From Acaricomes phytoseiuli DSM 14247 (GTDB taxonomy: Bacteria > Actinomycetota > Actinomycetes > Actinomycetales > Micrococcaceae), in contig NZ_AQXM01000058.1 in the NCBI RefSeq assembly GCF_000376245.1, forward strand, positions 35,034 through 99,033: a DNA stretch of 64,000 nucleotides, in the 5' to 3' direction. Shown here piece by piece: positions 43,392 to 54,757 of this stretch (positions are counted from its first letter, which is position 1; the number at the start of each line of letters is the position of its first letter). Under the pieces are notes generated by a model. The model did not search any database. It saw only the letters and a list, made by a program, of their open reading frames with translations, and was not told the DNA's origin. Both the position numbers and the translations under genes were made by a program.

Positions 43392-44255
43392 TCAGGAGCG
43401 CAGTTGGGCGAGCGTGCTGAAGAGCTCACCGGTGATCCGAGTGGCGCTATTGGAAGAGCTGCCGCCCCAGATGTGAATCCCGTTAGAGGTGTTCGGGTTA
43501 GCTATGGTGACCGCTGGGCCGCTCTGGCCGCCATAGGTATCCGTGCGGTAGGAGAAGATGCGCGCATTGGCGCCGGTCACGGCGTCGGTGCCCTGCCACA
43601 TGGTGCCCCGCGGCTTATCACCGGGATAACCGACCACGGTGGCGTCATTGCCGACGAATTCGTTCACCTGGCGCGGGGCGAGCCCGTACCAGCCAACAGT
43701 ATCGCCCACTGGCTGATCCAGGGTGATCAGCCCCCAGTCGCCGCCGCTCGCGTTGACGCCCCTGCCGTCGACCCAGATCTCCGTGGCCCGGTAGGTGCCG
43801 TAAGGATTGCTGCCGCCGTTGCGTGCCGGGGAGAAGGTGATATCCGAGACGCGTCCGTCGAGGCAGTGCCCTGCGGTCACCACGCTGCGGGCGGAGATCA
43901 GCCAGCCCGTGCAGATATAAGAGCCGCTGCCCTGCTTGAAGTTGATCTGACCGATGCGCCGGTAAGCCGGTGCGGTCGTGTCCTGGACCTGCTCGCGGTC
44001 ATCGGGGCCGATCACTGCACGGCCGGTGAGTGCCGAGCCGGTGCTCGAACTCGTCGAGGAGTAGCCCGGGTCCGCTGTGAGCCCGGAGCGCTTGATCGGA
44101 TTCTGGGTATCGGGTGGGCCATTCACGATCTTGTAGCCCACGGGATCGATGGGCAGGTTCTCCACCGGGGCGGCCGCGGCGGCCGAGACCCCCAGACCTG
44201 CTACAAGAGCGACAGTGGTAGCTGCTGTGCCAAGGAGGCGGGTAATAGAAGTCAT
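43392..44255 (-). CDS. Secreted trypsin-like serine protease (V8/glutamyl endopeptidase-like)
   Basis: Exported S1B-like protease of 287 residues. A signal peptide (TRLLGTAATTVALVAGLGVS, cleaved near AAAAAP) is followed by a propeptide and the catalytic domain. Triad: H130 in SVVTAGHC, D173 in GGDWGLI, S245 in YGGQSGPAV. Two cysteines (C115, C131) could form the usual disulfide. A free-standing gene on the minus strand, not part of the sugar operons. Likely extracellular nutrient scavenging. Confidence 0.88.
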   Translation of the reverse strand: MTSITRLLGTAATTVALVAGLGVSAAAAAPVENLPIDPVGYKIVNGPPDTQNPIKRSGLTADPGYSSTSSSTGSALTGRAVIGPDDREQVQDTTAPAYRRIGQINFKQGSGSYICTGWLISARSVVTAGHCLDGRVSDITFSPARNGGSNPYGTYRATEIWVDGRGVNASGGDWGLITLDQPVGDTVGWYGLAPRQVNEFVGNDATVVGYPGDKPRGTMWQGTDAVTGANARIFSYRTDTYGGQSGPAVTIANPNTSNGIHIWGGSSSNSATRITGELFSTLAQLRS

Positions 44256-44374
44256 ATGCGATTAAATCCCGGGGGAGCCGCTTGTTTCTAGGCTTTTTCA
44301 CAGGATTTTTCTTCTAAACTCTCGGGAAATCCCTGGGAAATCCCGGGAGGGGTGCCCCGGATGCGTACTTACCC

Positions 44375-45904
44375 TTAGCGGACCAGGCCTTGCACGGTCA
44401 CCTTGGAACCCTGCTCATGAAGGCTGTTGAGTGCGGAGAGGTAGGCCTCAGTGAATCGGGGTTCTGCGGCGAGGTTTCCGAAGACCTCAGCCTGCTCCAG
44501 GAAGGCCAGTGGATTCTCATGCTGCCGTGCCGCCGCGGCCATCAGCTGACCTTTGAGCCGGTCCACGACCTTGATCGGCTGCCCCTGTTCGTCCACGCCT
44601 TCCGCGTACCGCGCCCACGAAGCGACGACGGCGGCACTGCGATGCACGTCGCGTTGCGCCACCAGATTGGCTCGCACTACCGGTAAGAGCCAGGTGGGGA
44701 TCCGGTCCGAGCTCTCCGCGCAGAGCCTGGCCAGGGTGTCCCGGACGTACTCATTGGAGAAGCGCTCGATCAGGGTGCGCTGATACTGCGCGAGATCGAT
44801 CCCGGGAACCGGTGCCAGAGTCGGCTCGGCTTCCAGGTGCATATAGTCCAGCAGCAGCTGGGCGAGATCAGCGTCCTGCGCGGCTTCATGGGCGAAGCGA
44901 TAGCCGGCGAGGTAGCCGAAGTAGCACAGCGCCTGATGGCTGGCGTTGAGCAGCCGCAGTTTCATCAGCTCATACGGCTCCACATCGGAGACTAGCTGCA
45001 CGCCCACTTGGTCCAAGGCCGGCCGGCCGGCGGCAAAGTCGTCCTCGAGTACCCACTGCGTGAAAGGCTCACACACCACCGGCCAGCCGTCTTCGATACC
45101 GAATTCCTCGCTCAGAGCGGTGCGATCCGCATCGGAGGTGACCGGGGTGATCCGGTCCACCATCGAGTTCGGGAAGGGGACGTGCTCCTGGACCCATGCG
45201 CTCAGCCCCGCCGGCTCGCCCTGTGCGACCAGCGTTTCTTCGCGCAATCGGGCGAAGCTGGTGAAGACCTTCCTGGCTATCGTCCCGTTGCCCTGAATGT
45301 TGTCGCAGGACATGATGGTGAACGGCGGGTGGCCGCGCTCGCGGCGGCGTCGCAGGCCTTCGATGATCAGGCCGAAGACTGTGCCCGGGGCTTGCCCGGG
45401 GCCGGCCTGGGCGTCCCGCTGGACAGCCGGGTCCTCGGCCTGGAACTCGCCGCTGATGCGATCGATGTTATAGCCGCCCTCGGTGATGGTCAGCGAGACG
45501 ATCCGCACTTCGGGGGCCGCGAGCTGCTCGAGCACGCGCTCGGGATCCTCCGGGGCGTAGAGGTAGTCGATCATGGAGCCGATGATCCGTGCTTCTTTGC
45601 GGCCATCAGCGTGCTTGAGCACCAGGGTGTAGAGGCAGTCCTGTTCGGTCATGACCTCTGCCATATGCCGGTCGTGCGGCAGCACCCCGACTCCGCAGAT
45701 GCCGAAATCGTAAGCCTGACCCTGGTTCATGAGCCGGTCCAGGTACATGGCCTGATGTGCTCGATGGAAGCCGCCGACGCCGAAGTGCATGATGCCGGTG
45801 CGGATCTGGCTGCGGTCGTAGCCGGGTACGGCAAGGCCTGAGGCGGTAGGGCCGGGCCGGTCTAGCTGGGCCAGGGTTTCAGAGGAGAGTTTCACCGGGA
45901 CCAT
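44375..45904 (-). CDS. Polyol long-chain dehydrogenase (mannitol 2-dehydrogenase/arabinitol dehydrogenase family)
   Basis: NAD-dependent oxidation of a sugar alcohol to a ketose. The nucleotide-binding region is IMHFGVGGFHRAHQAMYLDR, and the catalytic K-N-H pattern of the family is KLRLLNASHQALCYFGYLAG. About 509 residues from ATG 45904; GTG 45895 is as likely because AGGATGG sits upstream of it. The promoter region carries the same operator half-sites as the importer 5 kb away, so they are probably co-regulated by SorC. Mannitol, sorbitol or D-arabinitol cannot be separated by sequence. Confidence 0.87.
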   Translation of the reverse strand: MVPVKLSSETLAQLDRPGPTASGLAVPGYDRSQIRTGIMHFGVGGFHRAHQAMYLDRLMNQGQAYDFGICGVGVLPHDRHMAEVMTEQDCLYTLVLKHADGRKEARIIGSMIDYLYAPEDPERVLEQLAAPEVRIVSLTITEGGYNIDRISGEFQAEDPAVQRDAQAGPGQAPGTVFGLIIEGLRRRRERGHPPFTIMSCDNIQGNGTIARKVFTSFARLREETLVAQGEPAGLSAWVQEHVPFPNSMVDRITPVTSDADRTALSEEFGIEDGWPVVCEPFTQWVLEDDFAAGRPALDQVGVQLVSDVEPYELMKLRLLNASHQALCYFGYLAGYRFAHEAAQDADLAQLLLDYMHLEAEPTLAPVPGIDLAQYQRTLIERFSNEYVRDTLARLCAESSDRIPTWLLPVVRANLVAQRDVHRSAAVVASWARYAEGVDEQGQPIKVVDRLKGQLMAAAARQHENPLAFLEQAEVFGNLAAEPRFTEAYLSALNSLHEQGSKVTVQGLVR

Positions 45905-45952
45905 CCTGGGGTGGGAGTGATAGACGCAAGCGGATCTCAGCCAAAGTAGCAC

Positions 45953-45983
45953 ATATGAGCTTCTTTGAAATTTCAAATGAGCG
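45953..45983. promoter_or_regulatory. SorC-type operator half-sites before the polyol dehydrogenase
   Basis: CATATGAGC (45953-45961) and CAAATGAGC (45975-45983) are reverse complements of GCTCATATG and GCTCATTTG found in the importer promoter. Between and across them is the 14-bp palindrome TTTGAAATTTCAAA (45965-45978). Confidence 0.6.
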
Positions 45984-46142
45984 CAAGCGGGTGCCGGAGG
46001 TGCATCGCAGAGCCTGCTCAGAGGTGATTCGGCAACACCTTCGACCAGTCCCTTCGACGCAGCGTAGAATTTTTGGCAGAGAGTGCGAATGACAACGACG
46101 CATTCGGGACTATCTCGGGACTAGCAGGGCGAAAGGCAGACG

Positions 46143-46775
46143 ATGCAGGCACGGGGCGCGAAGCTCATCCGTGGCTGGGCTGCTGCCGGATTCGCCACGC
46201 TGACAGCCGCTGCCTCGCATACCGTGGGCGGCGGAGACTTTCCGATAGGCGCGGCGTTCCTCCTAGCCCTGGCTTTCTCCGGACTCATCTGCGTCGCCTT
46301 GGCGGGGCGGAGCGTCTCGCTGCCCCGTCTGATCCCGGCGGTCGCGGTCTCCCAGGTGCTCTTTCACGGTCTCTTCGCTCTGCTCGGCAGCGCGGGATCT
46401 TTCAGCGCCTCAGGCGGCCAAGCCGCGGGACACCATCAGATGATGGCTTTCCCGGCACCGGCCGCGGCATCGATGGCCCAGAGCGGCTCGGCTGCCGCCC
46501 CGGGGTTCGCCGTTCCGGCCATGTTCCTCGCACATCTGATCGCCGCGGTGGTGACCATCTGGGCGTTGCGCCGCGGCGAGCTCACCCTGGTGCGTTTCAG
46601 TCAGACCATGGTGCTCTTCTTCAACGCGCTCTGGCGGATGCCCGTATCAGCTGCGCCCCGGCCAGCGGAATCCTTCAACCGGCCAGTGCTGACCGGCCGG
46701 ATTCCGCCCTTGGCTCAGGTTTTCTTTCCGGCATTGCGGTACCGCGGGCCACCGCTGCTCTGCGTTGCTCGCTGA
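46143..46775 (+). CDS. Membrane protein with His/Met-rich loop, copper-region associated
   Basis: Unknown function. The 210-residue product has about four hydrophobic segments, starting near GWAAAGFATLTAAASHTVGG. A polar loop carries GHHQMMAFPA (about residues 95-105), plausible copper ligands, and the protein ends with RYRGPPLLCVAR. Related proteins, as I recall, lie next to copper genes (YcnI, CopC/PCuAC) in Arthrobacter-like genomes. ATG 46143 follows AAAGG. It stands 211 bases before the chalkophore operon and may be read with it; a longer frame at 46073-46831 was rejected. Confidence 0.65.
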   Translation: MQARGAKLIRGWAAAGFATLTAAASHTVGGGDFPIGAAFLLALAFSGLICVALAGRSVSLPRLIPAVAVSQVLFHGLFALLGSAGSFSASGGQAAGHHQMMAFPAPAAASMAQSGSAAAPGFAVPAMFLAHLIAAVVTIWALRRGELTLVRFSQTMVLFFNALWRMPVSAAPRPAESFNRPVLTGRIPPLAQVFFPALRYRGPPLLCVAR

Positions 46776-46986
46776 TATCTCGGCTTTGCCAATTCCGCTC
46801 AGAGCCCTTTTCGCTCTTGAGCATCTTGTAGATTTTTCTTCGCTTTTCTCACCATTACCGGGTTCTCACGCTGCTCATTGCCCTCAGCCTGTTGCCTCAG
46901 TGCTGACCGATAAGCCTTACTAGCCTCACTAGCTTTAGCCCCGGTACGATCCCGGCTTCCAGCCGGTTCAGGAGACTTGATTCCTT

Positions 46987-48114
46987 ATGCCTTCCCATAC
47001 GCCTCCTCAGGCATCCCGACTGACGCTCGGGCTCATCGGCGGGGTCGCCGCAGCCCTCGTCCTCAGCGCTTGCGGCGCCGTCAGCACCTCTAACAACTCG
47101 CAGAACTCCAGCGGAGACGACTCCGCTGCTACGGTCAGCACCGGCCCTACGCAGTATCCGCTCACCGTTCAGAACTGCGGCAGCGAACAACAGTTCGACC
47201 GTGCGCCGAGCCGGGTGGTCATCCTCAACGGCGCCTCCCTCGCCGAGGTCGAAAGCATCATCGCCCTCGACCTCGGCGACCAGGTGATCGCCAATGCGCA
47301 GAGCTATGGGGTCTACGACGAGCCCGGTATGGCCGAGCGGGTCGATGCCCTGCCGACCGTGGGCACGCTCTCCGCACAGCGGGATATTCCCGCCGAAACC
47401 TTGCTGAGCCTGGAGCCGGATCTGGTGATCGGCAGCTCTTCGGCGGCCTTTGACGCCGGAATGGGCATGGCCACCCGGGATCAGCTCGCCGCCATCGGCG
47501 CCAAGACCCTGGTCAACCCGGATCAGTGCGCGATCGGCAAAACGCAACCTACTGAGGAAGAGAAGCAGGACGCGGCACAGGTGTCCTGGAAGTCCTCGAA
47601 GCGGCTTTTCACCCTGCTGGGCGAGGTCTTCGATGTTCAGGCCAAGGCTGCCGAACTCAAGGACAACATTGACAGCACGGTGCAGCAGGCGAGTTCGGCA
47701 GTGCAGTCCTCCACGCAGGACGGGCAGATCCCCAACGCGCTGATCGCGGTCCCTGGGATGTCGATGATGAATGCCAGCGGCCTGCCGGCGGTGATGACCG
47801 GCAACCGTTACGACACCATGCTCGAAGCAGCCGGCACCCGTAACGCCTTCACCGGCGGTGCCCGGGATCTCACCCGTAGCCTCAGCCCCGAGCAGCTGGC
47901 AGCAGCCGAAGTGGATCTGTTGGTGCTCGGCCGCTTCATGGCGAGTGAGGATCCGGCCGCTGAAGCGGAGAAGATCTTCGCCGCGTACCCGCAATGGAAA
48001 GCCTCGCAGAATAAGAACTACGTGGTTCTCGCGGATAGCATCTACTTGGGCCCGCATAATGCCCAGGCGATCCAGAAGATCGCCAGGGCAGCCCACCCGG
48101 ACGCTTTCAGCTGA
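46987..48114 (+). CDS. Metallophore ABC transporter, substrate-binding lipoprotein (FepB/BtuF-type)
   Basis: Cluster A-III binding lipoprotein for a metal chelate. The lipobox is LVLSACG (C29), and the two-lobed fold with long backbone helix is indicated by PSRVVILNGASLAEVESIIA, LSLEPDLVIGSS and AAAEVDLLVLGRF. 375 residues from ATG 46987. In other bacteria this type binds siderophores, heme or cobalamin; the downstream copper genes and isocyanide synthase point to a copper complex. No CsoR-like site is visible in the 211 bases before it. Confidence 0.9.
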   Translation: MPSHTPPQASRLTLGLIGGVAAALVLSACGAVSTSNNSQNSSGDDSAATVSTGPTQYPLTVQNCGSEQQFDRAPSRVVILNGASLAEVESIIALDLGDQVIANAQSYGVYDEPGMAERVDALPTVGTLSAQRDIPAETLLSLEPDLVIGSSSAAFDAGMGMATRDQLAAIGAKTLVNPDQCAIGKTQPTEEEKQDAAQVSWKSSKRLFTLLGEVFDVQAKAAELKDNIDSTVQQASSAVQSSTQDGQIPNALIAVPGMSMMNASGLPAVMTGNRYDTMLEAAGTRNAFTGGARDLTRSLSPEQLAAAEVDLLVLGRFMASEDPAAEAEKIFAAYPQWKASQNKNYVVLADSIYLGPHNAQAIQKIARAAHPDAFS

Positions 48115-48149
48115 GCCATCTACCTCCTGCTATTACCCGTTAGTACCCG

Positions 48150-49295
48150 ATGCGACGTTCTCTCCGAGCACCCGAAGAAGTAGCACCGTCCCCGCGTTCC
48201 GCGCGGGCGGTGCTCTTCGGAGTGCTGCTCACCTTGGCGCTGCTGGCGAGCGTGGCCCTGGCGATCGGCTTGGGCCAGATCTCGTTGAGTCTGCCGGATA
48301 TCCTGCGCGTGATCCTGACGAATCTGAGCGGTCAGGCCGCAGCTGGTGATCCCAGTAGTGGAGTATCACCGCTGGAGCAGCAGATCGTCTGGGAGCTGAG
48401 GCTGCCCCGGGTTCTGCTGACCGCGCTGGTCGGAGCCGCCTTGGCGCTGGCCGGCGCGGTGCTGCAGGGTCTAGTCGGCAACCCCCTGACCGATCCTTTC
48501 GTGATCGGGGTGTCCTCCGGTTCGTCCCTGGGCGCAGTATCGGTGATGGCGTTCGGCAGCGGCGCGCTGCTCGGCATCGGCGTCAGCGCGGCCGCATTCG
48601 CCGGGGCATTGCTGACCCTGCTCATCCTTCTACTGCTCACTCAGCGATCCGGTACGCTCTCGGGCTACCGGATCGTGCTCGCCGGTGTCGCGCTCGGTCA
48701 GCTGGCCATGGCCGGAACGATGCTCATCCAGCTGCAAGTCGATCCGGGGCAGATCCGCGGCATCCTGTTCTGGATGCTGGGCAGCACCTCCGGGGCGCGC
48801 TGGGATCAGCTGCCGGTGCTGCTGGGCGCCGTGCTGCTGGCGGCCGCCTTCACCATGGCCAAAAGCCGGCAGCTCAATGCTCTGGCCTTCGGCGAAGCAG
48901 ATGCCGTGGCTCTCGGTGTCTCGGTGAACAGCCTGCGATTCCAGCTGTTGATCGCCACCGCACTGCTCACCGCGGTTGCGGTCGCGGTGGCCGGAGCAGT
49001 GGGATTCGTCGGCTTGATCGTGCCGCATGCGCTGCGGCTTATGGGCATAGCCGACTACCGACGGCTGCTGCCGCTGAGTTTATTGAGCGGCGCGACCTTC
49101 CTCGTCCTGATCGATCTGCTCTCCCGGCTCATCGATCCGCCTAATGAGTATCCGTTGACGATCTTCACTGCGGTTTTCGGCGCGCCCTTCTTCCTCTGGC
49201 TGCTGTACGCCAAGGAATCCCACGGACATCAGTTTGCGCGGCGTTCCGAGAAGCGCGTCAAGAGAGCGGGCAAGAGGGCGGAGCAGGCTCGATGA
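48150..49295 (+). CDS. FecCD-family metallophore ABC permease
   Basis: Inner-membrane permease with about ten spans in 381 residues. Family hallmarks are LRLPRVLLTALVGAALALAG, VLQGLVGNPLTDPFVIGVSS and AVGFVGLIVPHALRLMGIAD. It starts at ATG 48150 (36 bases after the binding protein; no strong ribosome site) and its stop overlaps the ATPase start. Only one permease is present, so it must work as a homodimer. Confidence 0.92.
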   Translation: MRRSLRAPEEVAPSPRSARAVLFGVLLTLALLASVALAIGLGQISLSLPDILRVILTNLSGQAAAGDPSSGVSPLEQQIVWELRLPRVLLTALVGAALALAGAVLQGLVGNPLTDPFVIGVSSGSSLGAVSVMAFGSGALLGIGVSAAAFAGALLTLLILLLLTQRSGTLSGYRIVLAGVALGQLAMAGTMLIQLQVDPGQIRGILFWMLGSTSGARWDQLPVLLGAVLLAAAFTMAKSRQLNALAFGEADAVALGVSVNSLRFQLLIATALLTAVAVAVAGAVGFVGLIVPHALRLMGIADYRRLLPLSLLSGATFLVLIDLLSRLIDPPNEYPLTIFTAVFGAPFFLWLLYAKESHGHQFARRSEKRVKRAGKRAEQAR

Positions 49296-50236
49296 ACGCC
49301 GCAATCTCAGAACCGTACCCCGAACAGCGGCGGCCGCGGCGGGAACTGCTGCGCCTGGAACGGGTGGAAGTGCGTCTGGGCGGCACCCCGGTGATCCAGG
49401 ATGTGGAGTTCACTCTGGCTCCGGGAAGCTTCACCGCCATCGTCGGGCCCAATGGTTCCGGGAAGAGCACGGTGCTCGGCGCTGCGGCCCGCGCGCATCG
49501 GCCCAGCAGTGGCGCGGTATTCTTAGGAGACCAGGATGCTTGGCGGCTTTCCGCTAAGGCGGCTGCACGTCGTTGCGGCGTCCTGCCTCAGCAGCAGAGC
49601 CCGGGAATGGGCTTCACCGGTCGGGAAGTGGTGAGCATGGGCCGTATGCCCTATCTGAGGCCGCTCGCCGGAATGAGCACACGGGATCACGAGCTGGTCG
49701 ATCAGGCTTTGGTGGACACGGGGGCGGAGAGTTTCGCGAACCGGCTTTTCGCAGAGCTCTCTGGCGGGGAGCGCCAGCGGGTTCTGCTCGCCCGGGCGCT
49801 CTGCCAGGATGCGGATCTGCTGATCCTGGACGAACCCACGAACCACCTGGACATCGCAGCGCAACTCGAGTTGCTGGACTTGGTCCGCAGCCTGCTCGGT
49901 ACAGCCGATTCCACCGCCGTTTCAGGCCGTTATGCCGGTGCTGCTGATGGTTCGGTGCCCGCGGCACCACGGCGGGCGGCCCTGGTCGCTCTTCATCAGC
50001 TCGATCATGCACTGGATTACGCGGATCGGATCGTCATGATGAATCAGGGAGCGGTGCACGCCATCGGCTCTCCTACAGAAGTATTCACAGAGCGGAATAT
50101 GCGGGAGGTCTTCGGGGTGCATTCAGCGCTCGGGGTCAATCCGCTGACCGGCCGGCCGAGCCTGCATTGCGCGCCGCTGGAGACTACCCTGCCCGGTCAC
50201 GATCGGGCGATGGCACCGGAGGTAGCCAATGACTGA
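49292..50236 (+). CDS. Metallophore ABC transporter ATPase
   Basis: FepC/BtuD-type ATPase of 314 residues: Walker A GPNGSGKST, Q-loop region GVLPQQQSPGMGFTGREVVS, signature LSGGERQRVLLARAL, Walker B LLILDEPTNHLD. An insertion of about 25 residues (STAVSGRYAGAADGSVPAAP) lies between Walker B and the H-loop (ALHQLDHALDYADR). The start overlaps the permease and the stop overlaps the next gene by eight bases. Confidence 0.92.
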   Translation: MNAAISEPYPEQRRPRRELLRLERVEVRLGGTPVIQDVEFTLAPGSFTAIVGPNGSGKSTVLGAAARAHRPSSGAVFLGDQDAWRLSAKAAARRCGVLPQQQSPGMGFTGREVVSMGRMPYLRPLAGMSTRDHELVDQALVDTGAESFANRLFAELSGGERQRVLLARALCQDADLLILDEPTNHLDIAAQLELLDLVRSLLGTADSTAVSGRYAGAADGSVPAAPRRAALVALHQLDHALDYADRIVMMNQGAVHAIGSPTEVFTERNMREVFGVHSALGVNPLTGRPSLHCAPLETTLPGHDRAMAPEVAND

Positions 50237-52357
50237 GACGAAAAATGCATCCGGTACACTCCGCCGCCCCCGGGTAGCGGTTCCCCTGCTCTGCGCCGCT
50301 GCGATACTGCTGCTGGCCATAGTGATTCCCCTGGTTCAAGGCGGTGAGTATTACGACGGCCTGCATCGGAACCGGCCCGATCTCTTCACCAGCCTGGCGA
50401 CGTCCCTGCTCCGCGCCGCGGCCTTGCTGGGGGCTGTGGCGGCTCTTTCGCAGATTCTCCTCGCCATGGTTCTGCTCTGGAAGCGCGGGGCGGCTGCTGG
50501 CTCGGAGGAGGCCCGAGATCTCCGCGTGGTATCCCGAAGAGCTGCCGGACTCGTGGCTTTATGGGGCGTGTGCAGCCTGCTGTTGATCTTCTTCATCGGT
50601 GCGGATAACAACGGGGTGTCCCTGAACCGAGTCTTCAACGCCAGGGTGATCGACTTCATCGAGAGCACGCAGTCTTCGCAGGTCTGGATCATCAGCGCCG
50701 TGATCGCTGTGGTAGTCGTTCCGCTCCTCTGGTTCCGACCGGGCCCGGCCAGCTGGACCATGGGTGCCGTCGGAGTGCTCGGCGGGTTCCTGGCGGTCGT
50801 GTTCACGGGTCAGGTCTCCGTGGGCGTCGATCACGATTTCGCCTCCGATGCGGCAGGATTCGGCTTCCCCCCACTGCTAATCTGGATCGCCCTTCTGCTG
50901 GCCGTCTACTGGCACCTGGCCAGCGGTCGAAGGCTGAGCTTACAGGCTTTCCGCCGCGCTCATCTGGGTGCTTTAGCGGCGGTTTTGGTGGCGCTGCTGA
51001 CCTATCTTGTGGTCGGCTGGCAGGGCCTCGCCGGGACCGCGCCGTGGGAGTCCGAATACGGGGTGGTGCTCACGGTGCTCCTGTTGTCGATGCTGGCGGG
51101 AGCAGCTCTGCTTTTCGTGCTCCGTTGGAGATTCAACCAGGCCATGGACACCGACGGCCGCAGCCCTCGTGGTTACGCGGCCCTGCTGACCACCGGGCTT
51201 ATGCTGGGGTGCATCGCGCTCGCCTCGTATTTCAGCCTGGGCCGCGTCGTGCCGCCCCGGTACGCGCAATCCCAGACCAGCCAGGAGAATTATCTGGGGT
51301 TCTCGATCGACGGCAGCCGCACGTTGGTCGAGTGGCTGCTGCCCGCGCGGCAGAATATGCTCTTTTTGATCCTGGCGCTGCTGGGCATCGGACTTTATCT
51401 GCTGGGCATCTGGGTGCTGCACCGGCGCAGTGATCGGTGGCCCGTCGGCCGTACGATCAGCTGGGTGCTGGGCTGGGTCTGCGTCTATTACATGACCTCC
51501 TCGCAGTGGGGCATCCGCTCGCCCGGCTCTTTCAGTCTGCACATGCTCAGCCATATGGGCCTGAATATGCTGGCCCCGGTACTCCTAGTGCTTGGCGGCC
51601 CAGTGACCCTGGCGCTGCGAGCCCTGCACCCGGCCCGGGCCGGTTCGCTCAACGGACCCCGGGAGTGGATCAATGCGATGATGCACTCCCGGCTGACCGC
51701 ATTGCTCACCCAGCCGCTTCTGGTTTTCGCGATCTTCGTCGGCTCGTATTACCTGCTGTACTTCTCCCCGCTCTTCGAGTTCGGCATGCGCTATCACTGG
51801 ACGCACCAGCTGATGAATCTGCACTTCATGATCTCCGGCTACCTCTTCTACTGGCTGGTGATCGGTGTGGATCGAGCGCCCAGGCCCTTGCCGTACATCG
51901 GCAAGCTGGGCTTCGCGCTAGCGGCAATGCCGTTCCACGCCTTCTTCGCGGTAGCCCTGATGTCCTCGACGACGATCATCGCCGATAACCTCTACCGCAC
52001 GCTCGCTCCGGATTGGAACACCGATTTCACAGCGGATCAATACCTGGGCGGGGGCATAGCCTGGGCCGCCGGGGAGTTGCCTCTTATCGTGGTGGTAGTA
52101 GCATTGCTGACCCAGTGGTCGCGTTCTGATGAGCGGGAATCCCGACGCCAGGATCGTCAGGGAGACCGCAGCGGAGAAGCGAATCTGGACAGCTATAACG
52201 AAATGCTGGCGACTCTTTCCAAACGCTCCAGTGGGCAGCCGCCTGCGCAGGGCGATACAAATCTGCAGGCCGTTCCGGGTCAAGACCAGGAATCTCCTGA
52301 GGCGCAGGAGTCGCAGGCAGTGCCGGCAGCTCAAGAGGTTCAGGAAAGAGGCTCGCG

Positions 52358-52361
<4 letters not shown>
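50229..52361 (+). CDS. Fused CopD/cytochrome c oxidase assembly factor CtaG
   Basis: Large polytopic protein of 710 residues with two parts. The first half is a CopD-like copper-uptake/resistance domain; the second is caa3-type CtaG, recognised by LHMLSHMGLNMLAPVLLVLG and THQLMNLHFMISGYLFYWLV, with histidines and methionines suited to Cu(I). The last 90 residues are a polar tail rich in Gln/Ser. Known homologues (for example Rv0102 in mycobacteria) are tied to copper delivery to cytochrome oxidase. Overlaps the ATPase before it and the P-type ATPase after it. Confidence 0.9.

Positions 52362-54753
<2,392 letters not shown>

Positions 54754-54757
<4 letters not shown>

Noticed and set aside
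46073..46831. Longer overlapping frame in place of the 210-residue membrane protein
   Set aside because: The product is arginine-rich with no membrane segments; the other frame has a proper ribosome site, hydrophobic segments and the typical RYRGPP end.
46776..46986. CsoR operator upstream of the chalkophore operon
   Set aside because: No sequence like the ACCC-N-GGGT dyad seen at 37068 could be found in this gap.
46987..50236. The FecCD-type importer as an ordinary iron-siderophore system
   Set aside because: Considered seriously, since the family usually carries ferric siderophores; set aside because it is overlapped with copper genes and an isocyanide synthase and no iron-related gene is present. 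It remains the main alternative.
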